Below are positions 1-12,207 of a stretch of DNA of 64,000 nt, piece by piece. How positions within the stretch are numbered: the stretch's first letter is position 1; each line of letters opens with the position of its first letter. A model generated the notes under the pieces. It searched no databases. It saw only the letters and a list, made by a program, of their open reading frames with translations, and was not told the DNA's origin. Both the position numbers and the translations under genes were made by a program. The stretch is from assembly GCA_025765615.1 (NCBI GenBank), contig JAIVFJ010000173.1, positions 1-64,000 on the forward strand, written 5' to 3'. The DNA is from Zopfochytrium polystomum. Lineage: Eukaryota > Chytridiomycota > Chytridiomycetes > Chytridiales > Chytridiaceae.

Positions 1-22
1 TTCTGTTCGACTTGCCCCTGTT

Positions 23-71
<49 letters not shown>

Positions 72-373
72 TCTTTCCTTCTTCCCTTGGGTCGAAGCGG
101 AACCAGCCGTTCTTCCAGGGTTGTTTTTTTTTTTTTTCGTTTTCGTTTTTTTTCTTTTGTTGGTGTGTCTGTGGCTGCCCCATTTCTCCCTCAGTTCGCC
201 GTTTTGTCTTCTCCTTTCTTCCGCCCAGGTGTGCTCAGCCCAACTTCAATGCGGCGCGGCGACGGCCAAAGTGTGCTCAGCCCGCAGTCCCATTTTGCGC
301 GACACACATCCGCCCCGTCAAACCCGAACTTACTGATCAGTCTTTCTTTCCCCTTCCCTTCCCCCCCCCACAG
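1..373 (+). other. Intron sequence of the M24 gene with a CT microsatellite
   Basis: Upstream of the M24 exon is pyrimidine-rich non-coding sequence with a (TC)n tract at about 26-69 and T-runs near 123-155. It ends in a polypyrimidine stretch and CAG acceptor at 371-373. No coding block of the peptidase is recognisable in it. Confidence 0.5.
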
Positions 374-557
374 AGCCAGGCCTGTACATCCCCAACACGC
401 CCAACTACCCAGCAGACTACCGTGGCTCGGCATCCGCATCGAGGACGACGTCGCGGTGGGCGGACGGTGGCCACGGTGCTGTCGGTGGAGGCGCCCAAAG
501 GAGGTCGTGGACATTGAGGCGGCGTGCGAGGGGTGGGTGTCGCCGCCAAGAAACTGA
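374..557 (+). CDS. C-terminal exon of M24 Xaa-Pro aminopeptidase (partial)
   Basis: The fragment resembles the end of eukaryotic Xaa-Pro aminopeptidase 3 / Icp55-type M24 metallopeptidases, which trim N-termini of mitochondrial proteins. Visible pieces, in order, are EPGLYIP (the metal-binding Glu region), a RG-LGIRIEDD block and EAPKEVVDIE near the C-terminus. A pyrimidine-rich acceptor ending in CAG precedes the exon, so the 5' part lies before this window. The reading frame changes three times: a missing C after RG, then another loss, then one extra G after AAA in APK-E. These look like single-base sequence errors or recent decay, because the protein signal is conserved across them. The stop at 555-557 is read in the last frame. 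The family call is made from memory of conserved motifs. Confidence 0.7.
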
Positions 558-1156
558 GAGAGAGTGACGGAGCGACACAAGGCCAATTTTTGGTTTCGTC
601 TGATTGGGTTTCTTTAGCCCTTGCGGGGTGCGCGTGCTTTACGTTTCATTCATGCTGGCTGCTTGATTGTTTTTATGGTTTTGTTTGGGTCTTGTGTGTG
701 TGTGTGTGTTTGGGGTCGACGGAAAAAAAGGCTGAGCCCAACAAACGACAGCGCTGGCGGCAAATTGCCTGTCAATGAAAGGATTCCATGGACGCTTTTG
801 ACTGTGTCGCCAGCCGGGCAATTGGTTCGATGTTGTCGCAAGAATTGAGCGACGGGTCGCGGCTCAAAAAAAACGTCTGTCTTGCGGTGGTTCAGCAATT
901 GTTCAGTCTCTCCTCAATGGTTGATTGTCTGTCTGCGAGACTGTCTCCACTTCTGGGTTGGCCTGTCGGACGACCAGGTGCACAGACAGACACACGAGAC
1001 CATCGCTCAAAATGCGTCTCGGTCTGTCCGCCGCTTTCCTTCCCCTCACTGGCTCAGCCCGCTTGTCTCCGTCCAATCTGTCTTCTGCTCCACCGCCTGC
1101 TGTCAGTCTGTCTTCGAAAGAAATCGAAAAGGAAAAAGAACAAAGAGAAAAACTTG

Positions 1157-1163
1157 TATAAAT
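1157..1163 (+). promoter_or_regulatory. TATA box of first Cys/His-module gene
   Basis: TATAAAT lies about 140 bases before the first plausible ATG (1304) of the first family member. The rest of 558-1303 is low-complexity non-coding DNA with TG and A-rich runs and no supported gene. Confidence 0.45.
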
Positions 1164-1303
1164 GCCGCGCACCAGGAACGAAGTGAAACACAACAAAAAA
1201 CAGAAAAAGCGAGAGAAACCATCCAAAAAAGCGAGTGTCCTCAGCCCGCACAACACAGCCCCACTGCCCTCCCCCCTCAACCGTCCCTCTCTTCCAACGA
1301 ACG

Positions 1304-3085
1304 ATGCAGCACTTCGTCAGTCGCTGCCCCGCCGGCGCCTCGCTGGCCCACCACCACAAACACCAACAACACCAGCAACAACACCACCTCCAACTCCAAC
1401 AGCAAGCACACGCGCAAGCCCAAGCCCAAGCTCAAGCGCAACAACACGCCATGCATGCATTCCGCCCCTTCCACGCTCACACCCGGGCTTCGTCCAATTC
1501 ATCCCGCAAATGCAGATGCAAATGCCCATGGCCGTTCCCCATGCACGCCGCCGCCACCACCGGCTTCACCCACACCGACCTCCGCCTCTCCAGCAGGCGG
1601 CGCAACCCCTTACTTCATGCCCGCATCCGCAGCAGCAGCCGGCTCGTTCGGGTTTCCCGCAAGCCGTCGCGACCACGGCCGGCGGCAACCTCGTCTACCT
1701 CGCGGCGCCGCAGCCCCGCCCTATCGCAGATGGTGCAGGCCGGCCCTGGTGGAGCGTATTTTTGCGGCGCCGTTTGGGATGCAGCATCCGGGTTGCGGGT
1801 GCGGCGCCGGTTATGTTTGTAATGGGACAGGCGCCACCCGCGGCGGTGGCGGCGCCGGTCGCGGTGCCGGCGGTGGCGGTGAAGATCGAGGAGAAGGACC
1901 CGGCGGAGACGACGACAAAGGCTGCACCATCGGCGCCGGTGAAGAAGCAGAGCAGCGGCATCGCGGCGGCTGGTACGAAGCGGGGCCGCGGCGCCTGAGG
2001 CTCCCGCTGCCGCCCCCCGCAGCGGCACCACCACCACCTCCACCACAACCACCACCACCACCGGCAAACGCGCAGCGCCCGCGACGGCGTCAACATCCGG
2101 TGGCCCGAAACCGAAACGCACGCGGGTGGCGCCGCTTCCGGCTGTGGTGGCCGCATCCGTGTCTGCGTCTCTGCCCACAACGACCACCGCCACTGGGGAC
2201 AAGAACCTGACTCCACCCACGACGCCGATGGGTGCTCCACCCGCGAGTCCTAAAGGCCACGCCGTCGCGCAGGGCCTCGGCTTCGTCGTCGACCGCGACG
2301 GCGGTCAAAGACGCACCGGTGGCGGCGGGCGGTGGCGGTTAGCGGTGGTGCCACCTGTCTTGGTCGAAAAAGATGTCTCGAACCGTCGACGCACCGCCAG
2401 CCCCAAGAAAGACTACCCCACACTCTCCTTTTGCTCGCCGTTGCAAAACCCGAACCGACTCCCACCACCGCCACTGAACCAACTCCCACAACCACGCACC
2501 CGCAAAAAAGAAAAAACGCGGCCCTCCCAAATGCCCGCACGGCGCGGCGCCGTAACCCAATGCATCTCCTGCTACGAGCTCGGCCACGGCGGCGGCTCCA
2601 TCTGCGTGCAGCCGCCGACGGCCGACGGGTGCCCGCACTGCCCGGAGGACGTCAAAAACTGGGCGTCGGACGGAAGCGGATTAGAGGTCCCAGGACGTAC
2701 GTCGAGGCGCCGCCGCCGAAGCCGGCGGTGGCGCCGTGTGAAGAGGAGGAGGAGGCGGACGGCGGAGGGAGATGGAGATGGCGAGGAGGTTGAGGATGGG
2801 GGCGGCGTCGCGGCGGGCGGCGGCTGGGGAAACAGGTGTGTTCGGGGGGGAGGCTGCGGTGGGAGAGGGGGAGGAGCTGAACCCGTTTTTCGGTGGATAC
2901 GTTGCTGGCGGCGGAGGCGGCAGCGAGGGGGGAGAGGGGATGACGGAGGGGACGGAGTGGACTGAGGCGACGGACGACGAGGGAGGAAGTGGAATTGGAG
3001 GAGGGCGAGATCGAGGAGGGCGAGATGGCGATACGAGGGGTCGCCGACGCCCGAGCTTGGCCCGGCGTCTCCCGTGGCGGCGTGA
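1304..3085 (+). pseudogene. Cys/His-module family, type A copy 1 (frameshifted)
   Basis: First of nine family members. From ATG 1304 a Q/H/P-rich leader runs through several frames. The tandem C-x-H-x6-C-x2-C region sits at about 2529-2660 but is damaged: a 2-base insertion follows the first C-P-H-G, and the second module reads C-V-Q-P-P-T-A-D-G-C, so its His is lost. A one-base deletion follows before a conserved RIRGPRT block. Near 2879-2903 the NPFSVDTLL motif is recoverable if a run of five T is read as four, and GSPTPEL ends the protein just before a TGA at 3083-3085. The lost zinc ligand argues for real decay, although some of the indels could be sequence error. A TATA box lies upstream. 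Confidence 0.65.
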
Positions 3086-3893
3086 GTAATGCCGCAGGGT
3101 TTAGGCAGTGTTGTGGAGGGTCGTGTTGCATAATACCTTGGTGTGCCTGTAAAGTGCTGTTATTTCTTGGCTGGTCGCAATAGAACCTGTTTATTTTTGA
3201 CCCACACCAACCAATCAAGTGGCCGCATGCATGTCTGTCTGTTTGTGTTGTGGGTGTTGTGTTGTGGGAAGGTTTGACACGGTGACGTAGCAGGGGGTGG
3301 CGCGAGACAAATCGCTTCGCTTGTGTGTGGTGTGGTCGGTCGTCGGTCGGCGTCCAAGCAGAGAAGAAGGAAGCGATTGAAAAGACACGCTTATTCAATT
3401 CAGAAATTGCACGACAAATTGATCAAAACAGAAATTTTGGATAAACACAGTCCTTTGCTTGTTTCGTCTGTCTCCTGGGCCTGTCTTCACCTGCTGTGCC
3501 AAGTAGACAGTCTGTCGTGCGGTCTGGTGAGTTTTCAGCCACTCCCTCCCGTTCTGTCTTTGTGTCTGTCTTCCATCATTCTCAAACATGCCCAAACAAA
3601 TTCTGAAATTCGATACTTGGAACACACACACCTTCTGACAGGAGGAAATCGTAAGAGAAGGAGACAGACAGACCGACGGTGGGCCTTGTGTGTGTGAAAG
3701 AGATGCACAAGGTGACAGAAGTCAACCCGACAGAGGCAGAGACAGAGCTGCAGCTTCTCTTCCCCTCCCCCTCCTCCGCCTCACTGTTACAATTGTTTTT
3801 ACGTCCTTTGAACCCCCCCCTCTCATCACCCCACCCTTGCCTTCAGGTCAGGACCTCCTTCTACGCTCCAAGACGAAGAAGAAGACGAGGAGC
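3086..3893. other. Intergenic, no gene seen
   Basis: No coding signal is supported. The 3' part is pyrimidine-rich, and a possible 5'-UTR acceptor (TTCAG) lies near 3841-3846 just before copy 2. Confidence 0.4.
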
Positions 3894-5695
3894 ATGGAGC
3901 AGAACATCGTACAGACCCCCACAACGACAACGGTCCCGCAACCAGTGATTGCTTCCCCGCCGCGCCTGCAACTGCAGCCAGCTCCCTTTGCCGCATCGCC
4001 CGTGCCCCTCCTACAGCAGCAGCAGATGCCGTACTATCTGCCCCCACAGCCTCACTTCCTTCAGGCACGCCCCTCCCCGATAATGATGACTGCGCGAGTG
4101 CCCCCGGCTCCATCCCCGCAGCTGCAGCCGCAGCTCGTCCGCCTCGTATACGTCAACCAACACCCTTCCTTCCAACCCCACCAACCCCGCCTAGTGTACG
4201 CTGTTCCTCAGACACACGGAGGATTGGTGCTGGCGCAACCACCACCGGGCGCCGTTCAGTACCACTGCCAACAGCCTCACCTCTTCCCCCAGTACCCACA
4301 GTTCTCCCCCTTTCCGATCTACGCCGCGGCGCCAGCGGCAGGGCAAGCGTACCAGCTGGCCACCGCGCCTGGCGGCCCCTTCGAGATCCCAGCGATCCAA
4401 GTCAAACAGCAACCCCGCGAGCGACACCGCAACAGCAACAGCAACAGCAACAGGTGCACCGTCGCCCGTCGCAACCTCCACAGCGTCCTTGATCTCCCCG
4501 TCCGCCGTCTTTGCGCTGTCCCCACCACCGCCAGCGCCATCGTCGAAGGAGGCGAAGAAGGGAAAGAAGAAGACCCCGACACCGGTGGCGCCGCTGGCCG
4601 CCCTGAAGGAAGCCGTCGCGCCGACCCCCGGCCCGTCACCGACGCCCGCCGCCGCCAAGTCGAAACCAAAGCAGAACAGGACACCCACCGCACCAAGACC
4701 CGACGCAACACCCGACGTCCCTGCGGCCTCTGTCAATCCCGAACAGCAGCCTCCAGCATCACCCAATCCTGACCACTCACCCTCACCCGCCGTCCTCCCT
4801 TCCATCACGACCGCCCCCACCTCCCCAACCACAACCCCCACCGACCCAACAACAACATCCACAACCCCACCCAAAAAGCAAAAAACGCGGGCCCCCGAAA
4901 TGCCCGCACGGCCGCCGACGCACTCAATGCATCCACTGCTTCGAGCTCGGCCACGGCGGCGGCTCCATCTGCGTGCACCGCCGGCGCCGCGACGGGTGCC
5001 CTTACTGCCCGGAGGACGTCAAGCGGCTCGGCGTCGGGCGGAGGCGGATCAGGGGGCCGAGGACGTTCGCGGCGCCGCCGCCGCCGAAGCCGGCGGTCGC
5101 GCCGTTGAAGAGGAGGAAGAGGCGGGTGAGGGTTGTTGTGGACGGGGTGGAGCGGTTGGTGCCGGCGGGGGGGCGAAACCCGTTTGCGTTGGATGCTTTG
5201 TTGAGGGGGAAGGCGGAGGAGGGGGTGAAGGTGGAGGCGGGGGAGGGGCCAGCGGTGAAGATGGAGGTGGATGGGCCGGTGGGTGCGGGCGGTGAGGCGT
5301 CGGATTCTTCGAGCGCGGCCGCTACCGCCGAAACTGCCGCCGAAACTGCCGCCGCTGTCACGAGCACGCTGGAATCGTTGTCTGCCGCAGACGCCACAGC
5401 GGACAACGTCGCAAGCGCTTCGGTACGACCCACCACACCCCTGCCGACTATCCCCACTGCACCCCCGCCGTCCGCGACGACGCAAGGAACCTCCTTGTCG
5501 ACGCCCGCACCGCGCGCCGAGCCGCTGGAGGATCTCCCGACGCCGCGGATGGAAGAGGTGCTCCTGGACGATGGGGACTTTGACGACGGCGGCAGCGGGG
5601 GCCGGGACGAGGAGACGTTTGAAGGGTCGCCGACGCCGGAGCTGGGGCCGGTGGCGGTGGAGGGGGAGGCGGATGTGGAGATGAACGTGGCTTGA
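3894..5695 (+). pseudogene. Cys/His-module family, type A copy 2 (two frame changes)
   Basis: The ATG at 3894 opens a P/Q-rich, aromatic-containing leader (MEQNIVQ...). The frame changes near 4440-4450 in an (ACAGCA)n stretch and again near 4890 in a lysine-rich tract. The third frame carries two intact modules at 4901-5008, CPHGRRRTQCIHC and CVHRRRRDGCPYC, joined by a FELGHGGGSI linker, then RRRIRGPRTF, an Arg/Lys-rich segment, NPFALDALL (about 5176-5212) and GSPTPEL before the stop at 5693-5695. The frame changes could be short introns, sequence errors or mutation; the first lies in a repeat, the second in a run of A. Basic flanks and paired modules suggest a nuclear nucleic-acid-binding protein, but that is inference. 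Confidence 0.7.
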
Positions 5696-6485
5696 GCGCC
5701 GGCCGTAGTTTCGGCTGGGGCTGGTGGTGGGCGGCTCAGGGGGGAATATGGTTGTGTTGGATGGTGGTTGTGTGGGGCTAATGGACCGAAGGGGGAGGAA
5801 AGGGATGATTTGTGCATGCCTTTGTCGCGATGGCATTGGGAAGGTGGTCGTTTGGGTTTTTGAGGTTCTTGTATTTTTCGTACCCTGTTATTTAAGGAAC
5901 AAGGCTCTTGTATTGGTGTCACAGTTACGAAGGAGGAAGTTGCAGGGCTATCTGCACCACCGATGTGCAATTAATAAAACGCTGGCGTGGCTATCATCCT
6001 TGAAGAATGACTGGTCCCTCCGTCCGGCCGCTCTTTCCCTCGTTTATCAATCTCCGTCTGCGTCATCCCCTCCCGTGATCGATCGTACATGTCAAAGCAT
6101 CTCCTTGGCAGTGTCTCTCTCGTGTGGATCCACCGTTTTTGGACAAGAGCGCCGAAAGTGAGCCGTGTGGGTGGCTGGTGGCTGGGAGAATTACGTCTGT
6201 CGACGATAAGCGACAGGGAGAGACGACGACGACGAAGAAGAAGAAGAAGAAGAAAGAGAAAGCAATAGAAAAAAAAAATTTTTTTTTTTCCCTTCCTTTT
6301 CTTAGGTGTTGTTGTTGTATTTGCATAGTTGTTGATCCGGGGCGCGTGGGCGCAAAAAGCAAAGCAGAGTTGATCCGTGCCCCTTGATGCAATAAGGCGC
6401 CTATCCCCCTCCCCCTTGGAAAACTCAGCACCCTCTCACTGTTCACCCCCTCACACACCGTCATCCACCTCCACACCCGCGCACG
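5696..6485. other. Intergenic with GAC/GAA repeat
   Basis: No gene is supported. A GACGAC...GAAGAAGAAG purine microsatellite lies at about 6218-6258, followed by A and T runs. Confidence 0.45.
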
Positions 6486-7796
6486 ATGCAGCCGTCGACA
6501 CCGGCTGCTCTCTATGCAGTCCACTACCGCCCACCCGGCTCGCCCTCGGTCGCCGCCTTCTCAGCTCACCCGCTGCTTCCTCATCACAGCAGCCTTAACA
6601 ACCAAGCCGGACTCACAGGGCTGTCGCACCAGTCCATGTACCACATTGCTCACGGGACCGCTCTGGGGAGAGCCCCCTTTCTCGAAACCACACGCGACGC
6701 TTCTCGACCGGTCAATCATGCGCTCTCTGCTCCACGCAGCCACTATCCGTCAGATGCCCCCTGGCTGCGCACGCCAATCGTCGCAGCGGTGCAGCCCCCG
6801 GGCCTGCCGTTCGCAGCACCAACACCGACACCGTCACCTTCCCACTCTGCGCCGCCCGTCGCTTTCGACCGATGCTTTATCGTGAAACGGGAAGCAGCGG
6901 GCGGTTTCAACACCGATCTCGCCACTGCTCCACCGCATCTTCAAGGGTACCAACCGCAACACCCGTCGTTTGTCCGGCCACAACACCCATTACCCACCCT
7001 TCCCACACTTCCCACACTTCCCCTGCAAGCACCACACGCATCTCCCCAAACGCCCACACCAACTCGCTTCCTCCCAAAAGCATCACCACAACCTCCCACC
7101 ACAACCCACCCACCCGCCGTTCCCCACCGCCCGCGCCGCTTCGCGAAATGCCCGCACCACCGCCGTCGGACCCAATGCGTCGACTGCTACGAGCTCGGCC
7201 AGGGAGGCGGCTCGCTGTGCGTCCATCGCCGCCGCAAGGACGTGTGCAAGGCGTGCCGCGCGGCGGGGGTCGCTTTTCCCGCGAATGCGGCCGCTGCGGA
7301 GGAGGAATGGAAGAAGAAAAAGAAGCGGATCCGCGGGCCGAGGTCGTTTGTAGCGAGACCGCCGCCGCCGCCGGACGGCGTTGTACCGAGGCGGAGGAGG
7401 CGGAGGGTTGTTGTGGAGGTCGACGAGACATGGGAGGGGGCGTCGTCGGTGACTGTGTCGACTCCGGGAGAGACGGGCGATTCGCGACGTCTGCCGTCGA
7501 CCTCGGTGCCCCCGCCTTTGTCAGCGTCGTCGTCGGCTTCTTCTTCTTCTTCGTGCGCGGGGCGCGGCGGGAACCCGTTCTCAATCGAGGTGCTGCTAGC
7601 GCCGACGACGACGATATCGTCGCCGAGGAAGTCGGAAGGACAGGCGGGCGCGCCGCCCGACTCGACGCTCTGCACTCCCCGGCTGGAGACGCCAAGTTCG
7701 TACGGCGGCGACGAGACCGATTCGTGCGATGGATCGCCGACGCCGGCGCTCGATGATTATGACGATGATGACGATGATGACGGGGACGTTCTATAG
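6486..7796 (+). CDS. Cys/His-module family, type A copy 3 (intact)
   Basis: A single 436-residue ORF from ATG 6486 makes this the reference type A member. Residues 1-220 are Pro/His/Ser-rich and low complexity. Residues 222-257 carry CPHHRRRTQCVDC, a YELGQGGGSL linker and CVHRRRKDVCKAC, so each module is C-x-H-x6-C-x2-C. A KKKKRIRGPRSF block and an Arg-rich run follow, likely nuclear-localising. Then come Ser-rich sequence, NPFSIEVLL (about residues 363-371), GSPTPAL, and an Asp-rich tail of D/Y repeats. The C-x-H-x6-C-x2-C pattern suggests zinc binding by analogy with short zinc ribbons/knuckles; I do not recognise the family by name. Copies 2 and 4 flank it on the same strand. Confidence 0.8.
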   Translation: MQPSTPAALYAVHYRPPGSPSVAAFSAHPLLPHHSSLNNQAGLTGLSHQSMYHIAHGTALGRAPFLETTRDASRPVNHALSAPRSHYPSDAPWLRTPIVAAVQPPGLPFAAPTPTPSPSHSAPPVAFDRCFIVKREAAGGFNTDLATAPPHLQGYQPQHPSFVRPQHPLPTLPTLPTLPLQAPHASPQTPTPTRFLPKASPQPPTTTHPPAVPHRPRRFAKCPHHRRRTQCVDCYELGQGGGSLCVHRRRKDVCKACRAAGVAFPANAAAAEEEWKKKKKRIRGPRSFVARPPPPPDGVVPRRRRRRVVVEVDETWEGASSVTVSTPGETGDSRRLPSTSVPPPLSASSSASSSSSCAGRGGNPFSIEVLLAPTTTISSPRKSEGQAGAPPDSTLCTPRLETPSSYGGDETDSCDGSPTPALDDYDDDDDDDGDVL

Positions 7797-8419
7797 GCGG
7801 TGGTGCCGAGCCGGGCAGGGTGCTGCAGCAAGTCGAAAGGAATCCTCGTAAAACGAACGGGGCGAGCAAGACGGAATATCCACATGCCCATTTGACACGC
7901 AGTGTTCAATCGGCGAGATTTTTTGGGGGAACGATGCCCGACAACGCCTTCTGAGGCATGCGCTTAATGCCATCAGGTCAATGGGGCTTTCCGTTGAAAG
8001 GCTGCTATGCGAAGGGATGAGGATAGAAATGTGGATGCAAATAACTGCCACCGTGGTGGGCGGAACAGCTTTCGGACATGTCTTGGTTGGTAAACTGTGA
8101 AAAGGGCTTCGCGTTGGTCTTTGACGCCTCCTGAGGATAGTGATACTTGCTTTCAAATCGCATTCGACGTAATTGGCAAATTGATCTTGTTTGATACCTC
8201 GCTTTTTGGCACATGCTTCTTGCGCCCTTTTTGAACAGAAGGCAAGGCACCAAAGTTTAAAAGTGAACCAGCAGCCACCTGCCGTGTTTGACATGTCCCA
8301 CTGCAACGCCACCCCAACTACCGCGCAAGAATGAATGCATTTCATTGGTTCTCGGTGCACTTTCCCCTAAAAAGACTCGGCCCCCCCGAAGCTGTGTTGA
8401 ATGAGACCTTGCGTGCCTC
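7797..8419. other. Intergenic, no gene seen
   Basis: No motif-bearing ORF was found on either strand between the intact copy 3 and the relic copy 4. Confidence 0.4.
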
Positions 8420-8723
8420 GGCTTGCCGCTCTCTTTCAGAGGGGACGGGAATGGCGTCTGTTGGCGCGGTGTGGGTGCCGTCGTAGTGGTCGTCATCATA
8501 CGCGCCTTCGAGCCATCGGCGTCAAGGGGTGGCTCGAACTCGTTCTCGATCGAGGCGCTGCTGGGCACGCGGCGAGAGCGGTCGTGCGCACCGTCGCCGT
8601 CGCTGCGGTCTTTGGAAGGCTTGGAGGAGGACGGAGAGGCGGGATCGGATTGAATCGCGGTCGTCGTTCGAAGGGTCACCCACGCTGGTGCTCGGTGGGG
8701 ACGTTGCGATGGACGATGTGTAG
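8420..8723 (+). pseudogene. Cys/His-module family, type A copy 4 (C-terminal relic)
   Basis: Only the C-terminal third is recognisable: GGSNSFSIEALLGT at about 8522-8565 corresponds to the NPFS(V/I)(D/E)ALL motif, and SSFEGSPTL at about 8670-8697 to the GSPTP motif, ending at a TAG (8721-8723). The two pieces are in different frames, and no Cys/His modules or leader could be found upstream, so this is a truncated relic. Confidence 0.6.
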
Positions 8724-9435
8724 CCGAGGGGTTGGGGGGTATTCGAGAGCCTAAAGCCGAGGATGATGGAGACGATGTCACCCCCGCATTTTCGCATTTC
8801 GCATTGCCTGGCGATACGCATACATATCCACAAAAAAAACGAGTAACCGATGCCAGCAAGCTGAAGGTAGAATGGTATCGATGTCGTCGTGTTTTCCATT
8901 CATCGAGTCAGCCAGCCCCTCTCTCTCTGCCTTTGGCGCCGCGTGTTCCTACGCTGCTGCGTATCCGAACGATGTATACGCATCATTCCGAGGCGCCTTA
9001 CGTTTATTGATGGGACGCTTGCCCACACCACTTTTACTCGGAGATTCGTCGAGCTTGCGCAGCTGACCAAAAACAAAGTGAGAGTGCCAACTTAGAAAAA
9101 AAAAGAAAAAAGCGAAGAGTGGGAGAGAGAAAGAAAAAGGAAAGGAAAGGAAAAGGAGTGGATGGAAATCTCCTCCGCAGGATGACCTCATCATGGATTG
9201 GGTGGTTCGCTGGGCGCACACGCGACGACGTTGGGGTGTGTTTGGAGGCCCAAAATTTTCTTTCGCTCCGTTTTTGGGTTTCCTTGCCATAAATGGAAGG
9301 CGACTTGCGGCGGAAAAAACGAAAAAAGGAAATGCCCAGTCGGCCGGAAAAACATGTGTCTGCCAGTTGCAAAGTTTTTTTGGGGTGGCAGAGTGAGAGA
9401 GAGACAGAGAGATATCCACGAACAGCAACAAGCAC

Positions 9436-9442
9436 TATAAAT
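9436..9442 (+). promoter_or_regulatory. TATA box of the secreted-protein gene
   Basis: TATAAAT lies 99 bases before the ATG at 9535. Upstream, 8724-9430 has no supported gene; it is A-rich near 9090-9160. Confidence 0.55.
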
Positions 9443-9534
9443 GGACCCGCTAAAAACATTCGGCAACGTCAACAGCAACTCTCTCCCCCAAAACAGACAC
9501 TCCTCCTCAACACAGGAATAAGAACAAGCCAGCC

Positions 9535-10331
<797 letters not shown>

Positions 10332-11407
10332 AGATTCATCTCATAATGCGGTGTTGACGGAACTGTCTTTTGGGTTTTGCTTACTTTTTTTGTTTCTCAT
10401 TTGCTTTCGTTTGTATTGGAATGTGCAAAAGTCAGCAATTGATGCCTCGGTTTGCCTTCTTCGAAGAAATCGCTTTAGGCGAGTTGAGCATCGAGCGCCG
10501 GGTGCGCGCCACTTGTTTTGTCCGGAGATCAAATGGTTGGGAGCGTAACTTCAACCTCACTGGGCCGATATAGGCGCTTCGGCTGTCATCACAGATTGGC
10601 CTTCAATAAGATGTTCAATGATCTCACACCTGTGAACGAGAGATTTTCTTATTTTAAGATTGGGTTATAGTGCGATGACAGAGGCACAGGCAATTTCAGG
10701 GACTGATTGTCAGAAAACTGTTGTGTAACGCTTGTCTGACACGAATTTGGTCGACCGAGTACAGCGGCCTCGTGGACTTTTGTATTGGAGGTAAGCGGAA
10801 TAGAGCGCAGAAGCTTCACAGGAAATGAATACGTTGGCCGGAATTCACACATCCCGGGCGAAACAAAAAAACTTGCAATGTAATGTTAGCCGTTCTGGGC
10901 TGAAGCTGCGTTTGCTTCGCGGCCCAAGTCATTGTCTTTTGCTTGCGGCTTCCCACACATCGAGAGTCCATGGCAGTTTTGCGAACAGCACTCAATTACG
11001 CCTCTTGCCGAATTGGGTTCCGCAAAGTAAACGTCTAAACAGAAAAAATAAATAAATAAATAAATCAAGCAAACAAACCAAACAAACCGAAAAACAAATA
11101 AAAAAATTATTTGGAACCGAGGCAATTACCCCCGCAGAGCTCCGAGCCCTTTCCAACTGGGCAAGAGCGCACAGATGAATGGACACTCACACAGGTTTGG
11201 GCAGACTGTGCGGCATTGTTGGTAGTATTTGCGAGCTGGCTTTGGCGCCGTTCACCGCATGTGGAAAGTCGGCTACAGCAAGTGGGCAAAGCAAAAACGA
11301 TGGCAAACCTCCCGTCTTCGCCCCTTCATGTTTTTCCGTCGAAACCGCATCACATCAGCTGGCCCACTCTCCCTCCACACGTCCCACCCACACACCCACA
11401 GCCATCC
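10332..11407. other. Intergenic, no gene seen
   Basis: No conserved coding signal. An AAATA/AAACA-rich stretch at 11038-11106 may belong to the promoter of the next gene. Confidence 0.4.
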
Positions 11408-12175
11408 ATGGCCGCCAAAACGACGTCGACAGCGTCTGTACGCCAAACGGCTACCCACGGCGAGACCTTTTCGATCCTCACGCTGCTGTCCCCGTCGCCC
11501 ACCCGGCGAGAGATCCCGCCCACCTCTACACCTTCAGACGATCTTAGTATCAATACAGCAGGAGAGTACAATTCGCCATACTCTTCGGTCTCTCCCTCTG
11601 CCGCTCCACGCATCATCGAAAGACGAGGCTCGCCTCCCCTCATCGCCTTTCCATACCCAATCAAGAACTTCGCTCCCCTTCGCTACAACGTCAGCGTTGA
11701 TTTCTCCACCAGCAAGCCTCCGCGCCGCCCGCCTCGTCGCCGCTGGATCAACTACGAAGCCCGCTACGATCCCAACGGTGGTGGCAACTCTGTTTGTATT
11801 CACAACAGCCAGCAGCGACTCTGCCACAAATGCAGCAAACCCGTGCGCATGAACCGAGGACCGATCAATCCGAAACTTTCACCGCCTGGGCTGAATCTAC
11901 CTCTGGCTTGGATCGATAAACAGTACGAGTCAGCTAGGCAATCACCACCGCAGTCTGCGGCGATTGGTGATATCGGATTCGTCGATCATCCGCCCTTCGC
12001 TCCAATGAGCTCCCCTTTCGATTCGAGTGCTCACAGGCAAGCGGTCCCCTCTGTCCGAGTTGGCAGGTGCTGGGGGAAAATGCGTTTTCTCTTGACCACC
12101 TACTGCTCTGATAGTGCTTTATGTGATGGCTTTTTTGAAAACGGCTCCAAGAACATCCCTGTCATAACTATTTGA
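11408..12175 (+). CDS. Cys/His-module family, type B copy 1
   Basis: The ORF is open from 11111; ATG 11408 is preferred (CATCCATGGCC context), with 11300 in frame as an alternative. The type B signature is clear: RRRWINYEARYDPNGGGNS followed by a single module C-I-H-N-S-Q-Q-R-L-C-H-K-C (11795-11833). Unusually, a motif resembling the family's NPFSVDALL (TFSILTLLSPSPT) lies N-terminal to the module, and the C-terminal NPF and GSPTP motifs are not found. About 255 residues. It is the most diverged member. Function is unknown; the Cys/His module suggests metal binding. Confidence 0.65.
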   Translation: MAAKTTSTASVRQTATHGETFSILTLLSPSPTRREIPPTSTPSDDLSINTAGEYNSPYSSVSPSAAPRIIERRGSPPLIAFPYPIKNFAPLRYNVSVDFSTSKPPRRPPRRRWINYEARYDPNGGGNSVCIHNSQQRLCHKCSKPVRMNRGPINPKLSPPGLNLPLAWIDKQYESARQSPPQSAAIGDIGFVDHPPFAPMSSPFDSSAHRQAVPSVRVGRCWGKMRFLLTTYCSDSALCDGFFENGSKNIPVITI

Positions 12176-12207
12176 ACTTCAGTGGCTGCATTTGCACTTT
12201 ATAAATC

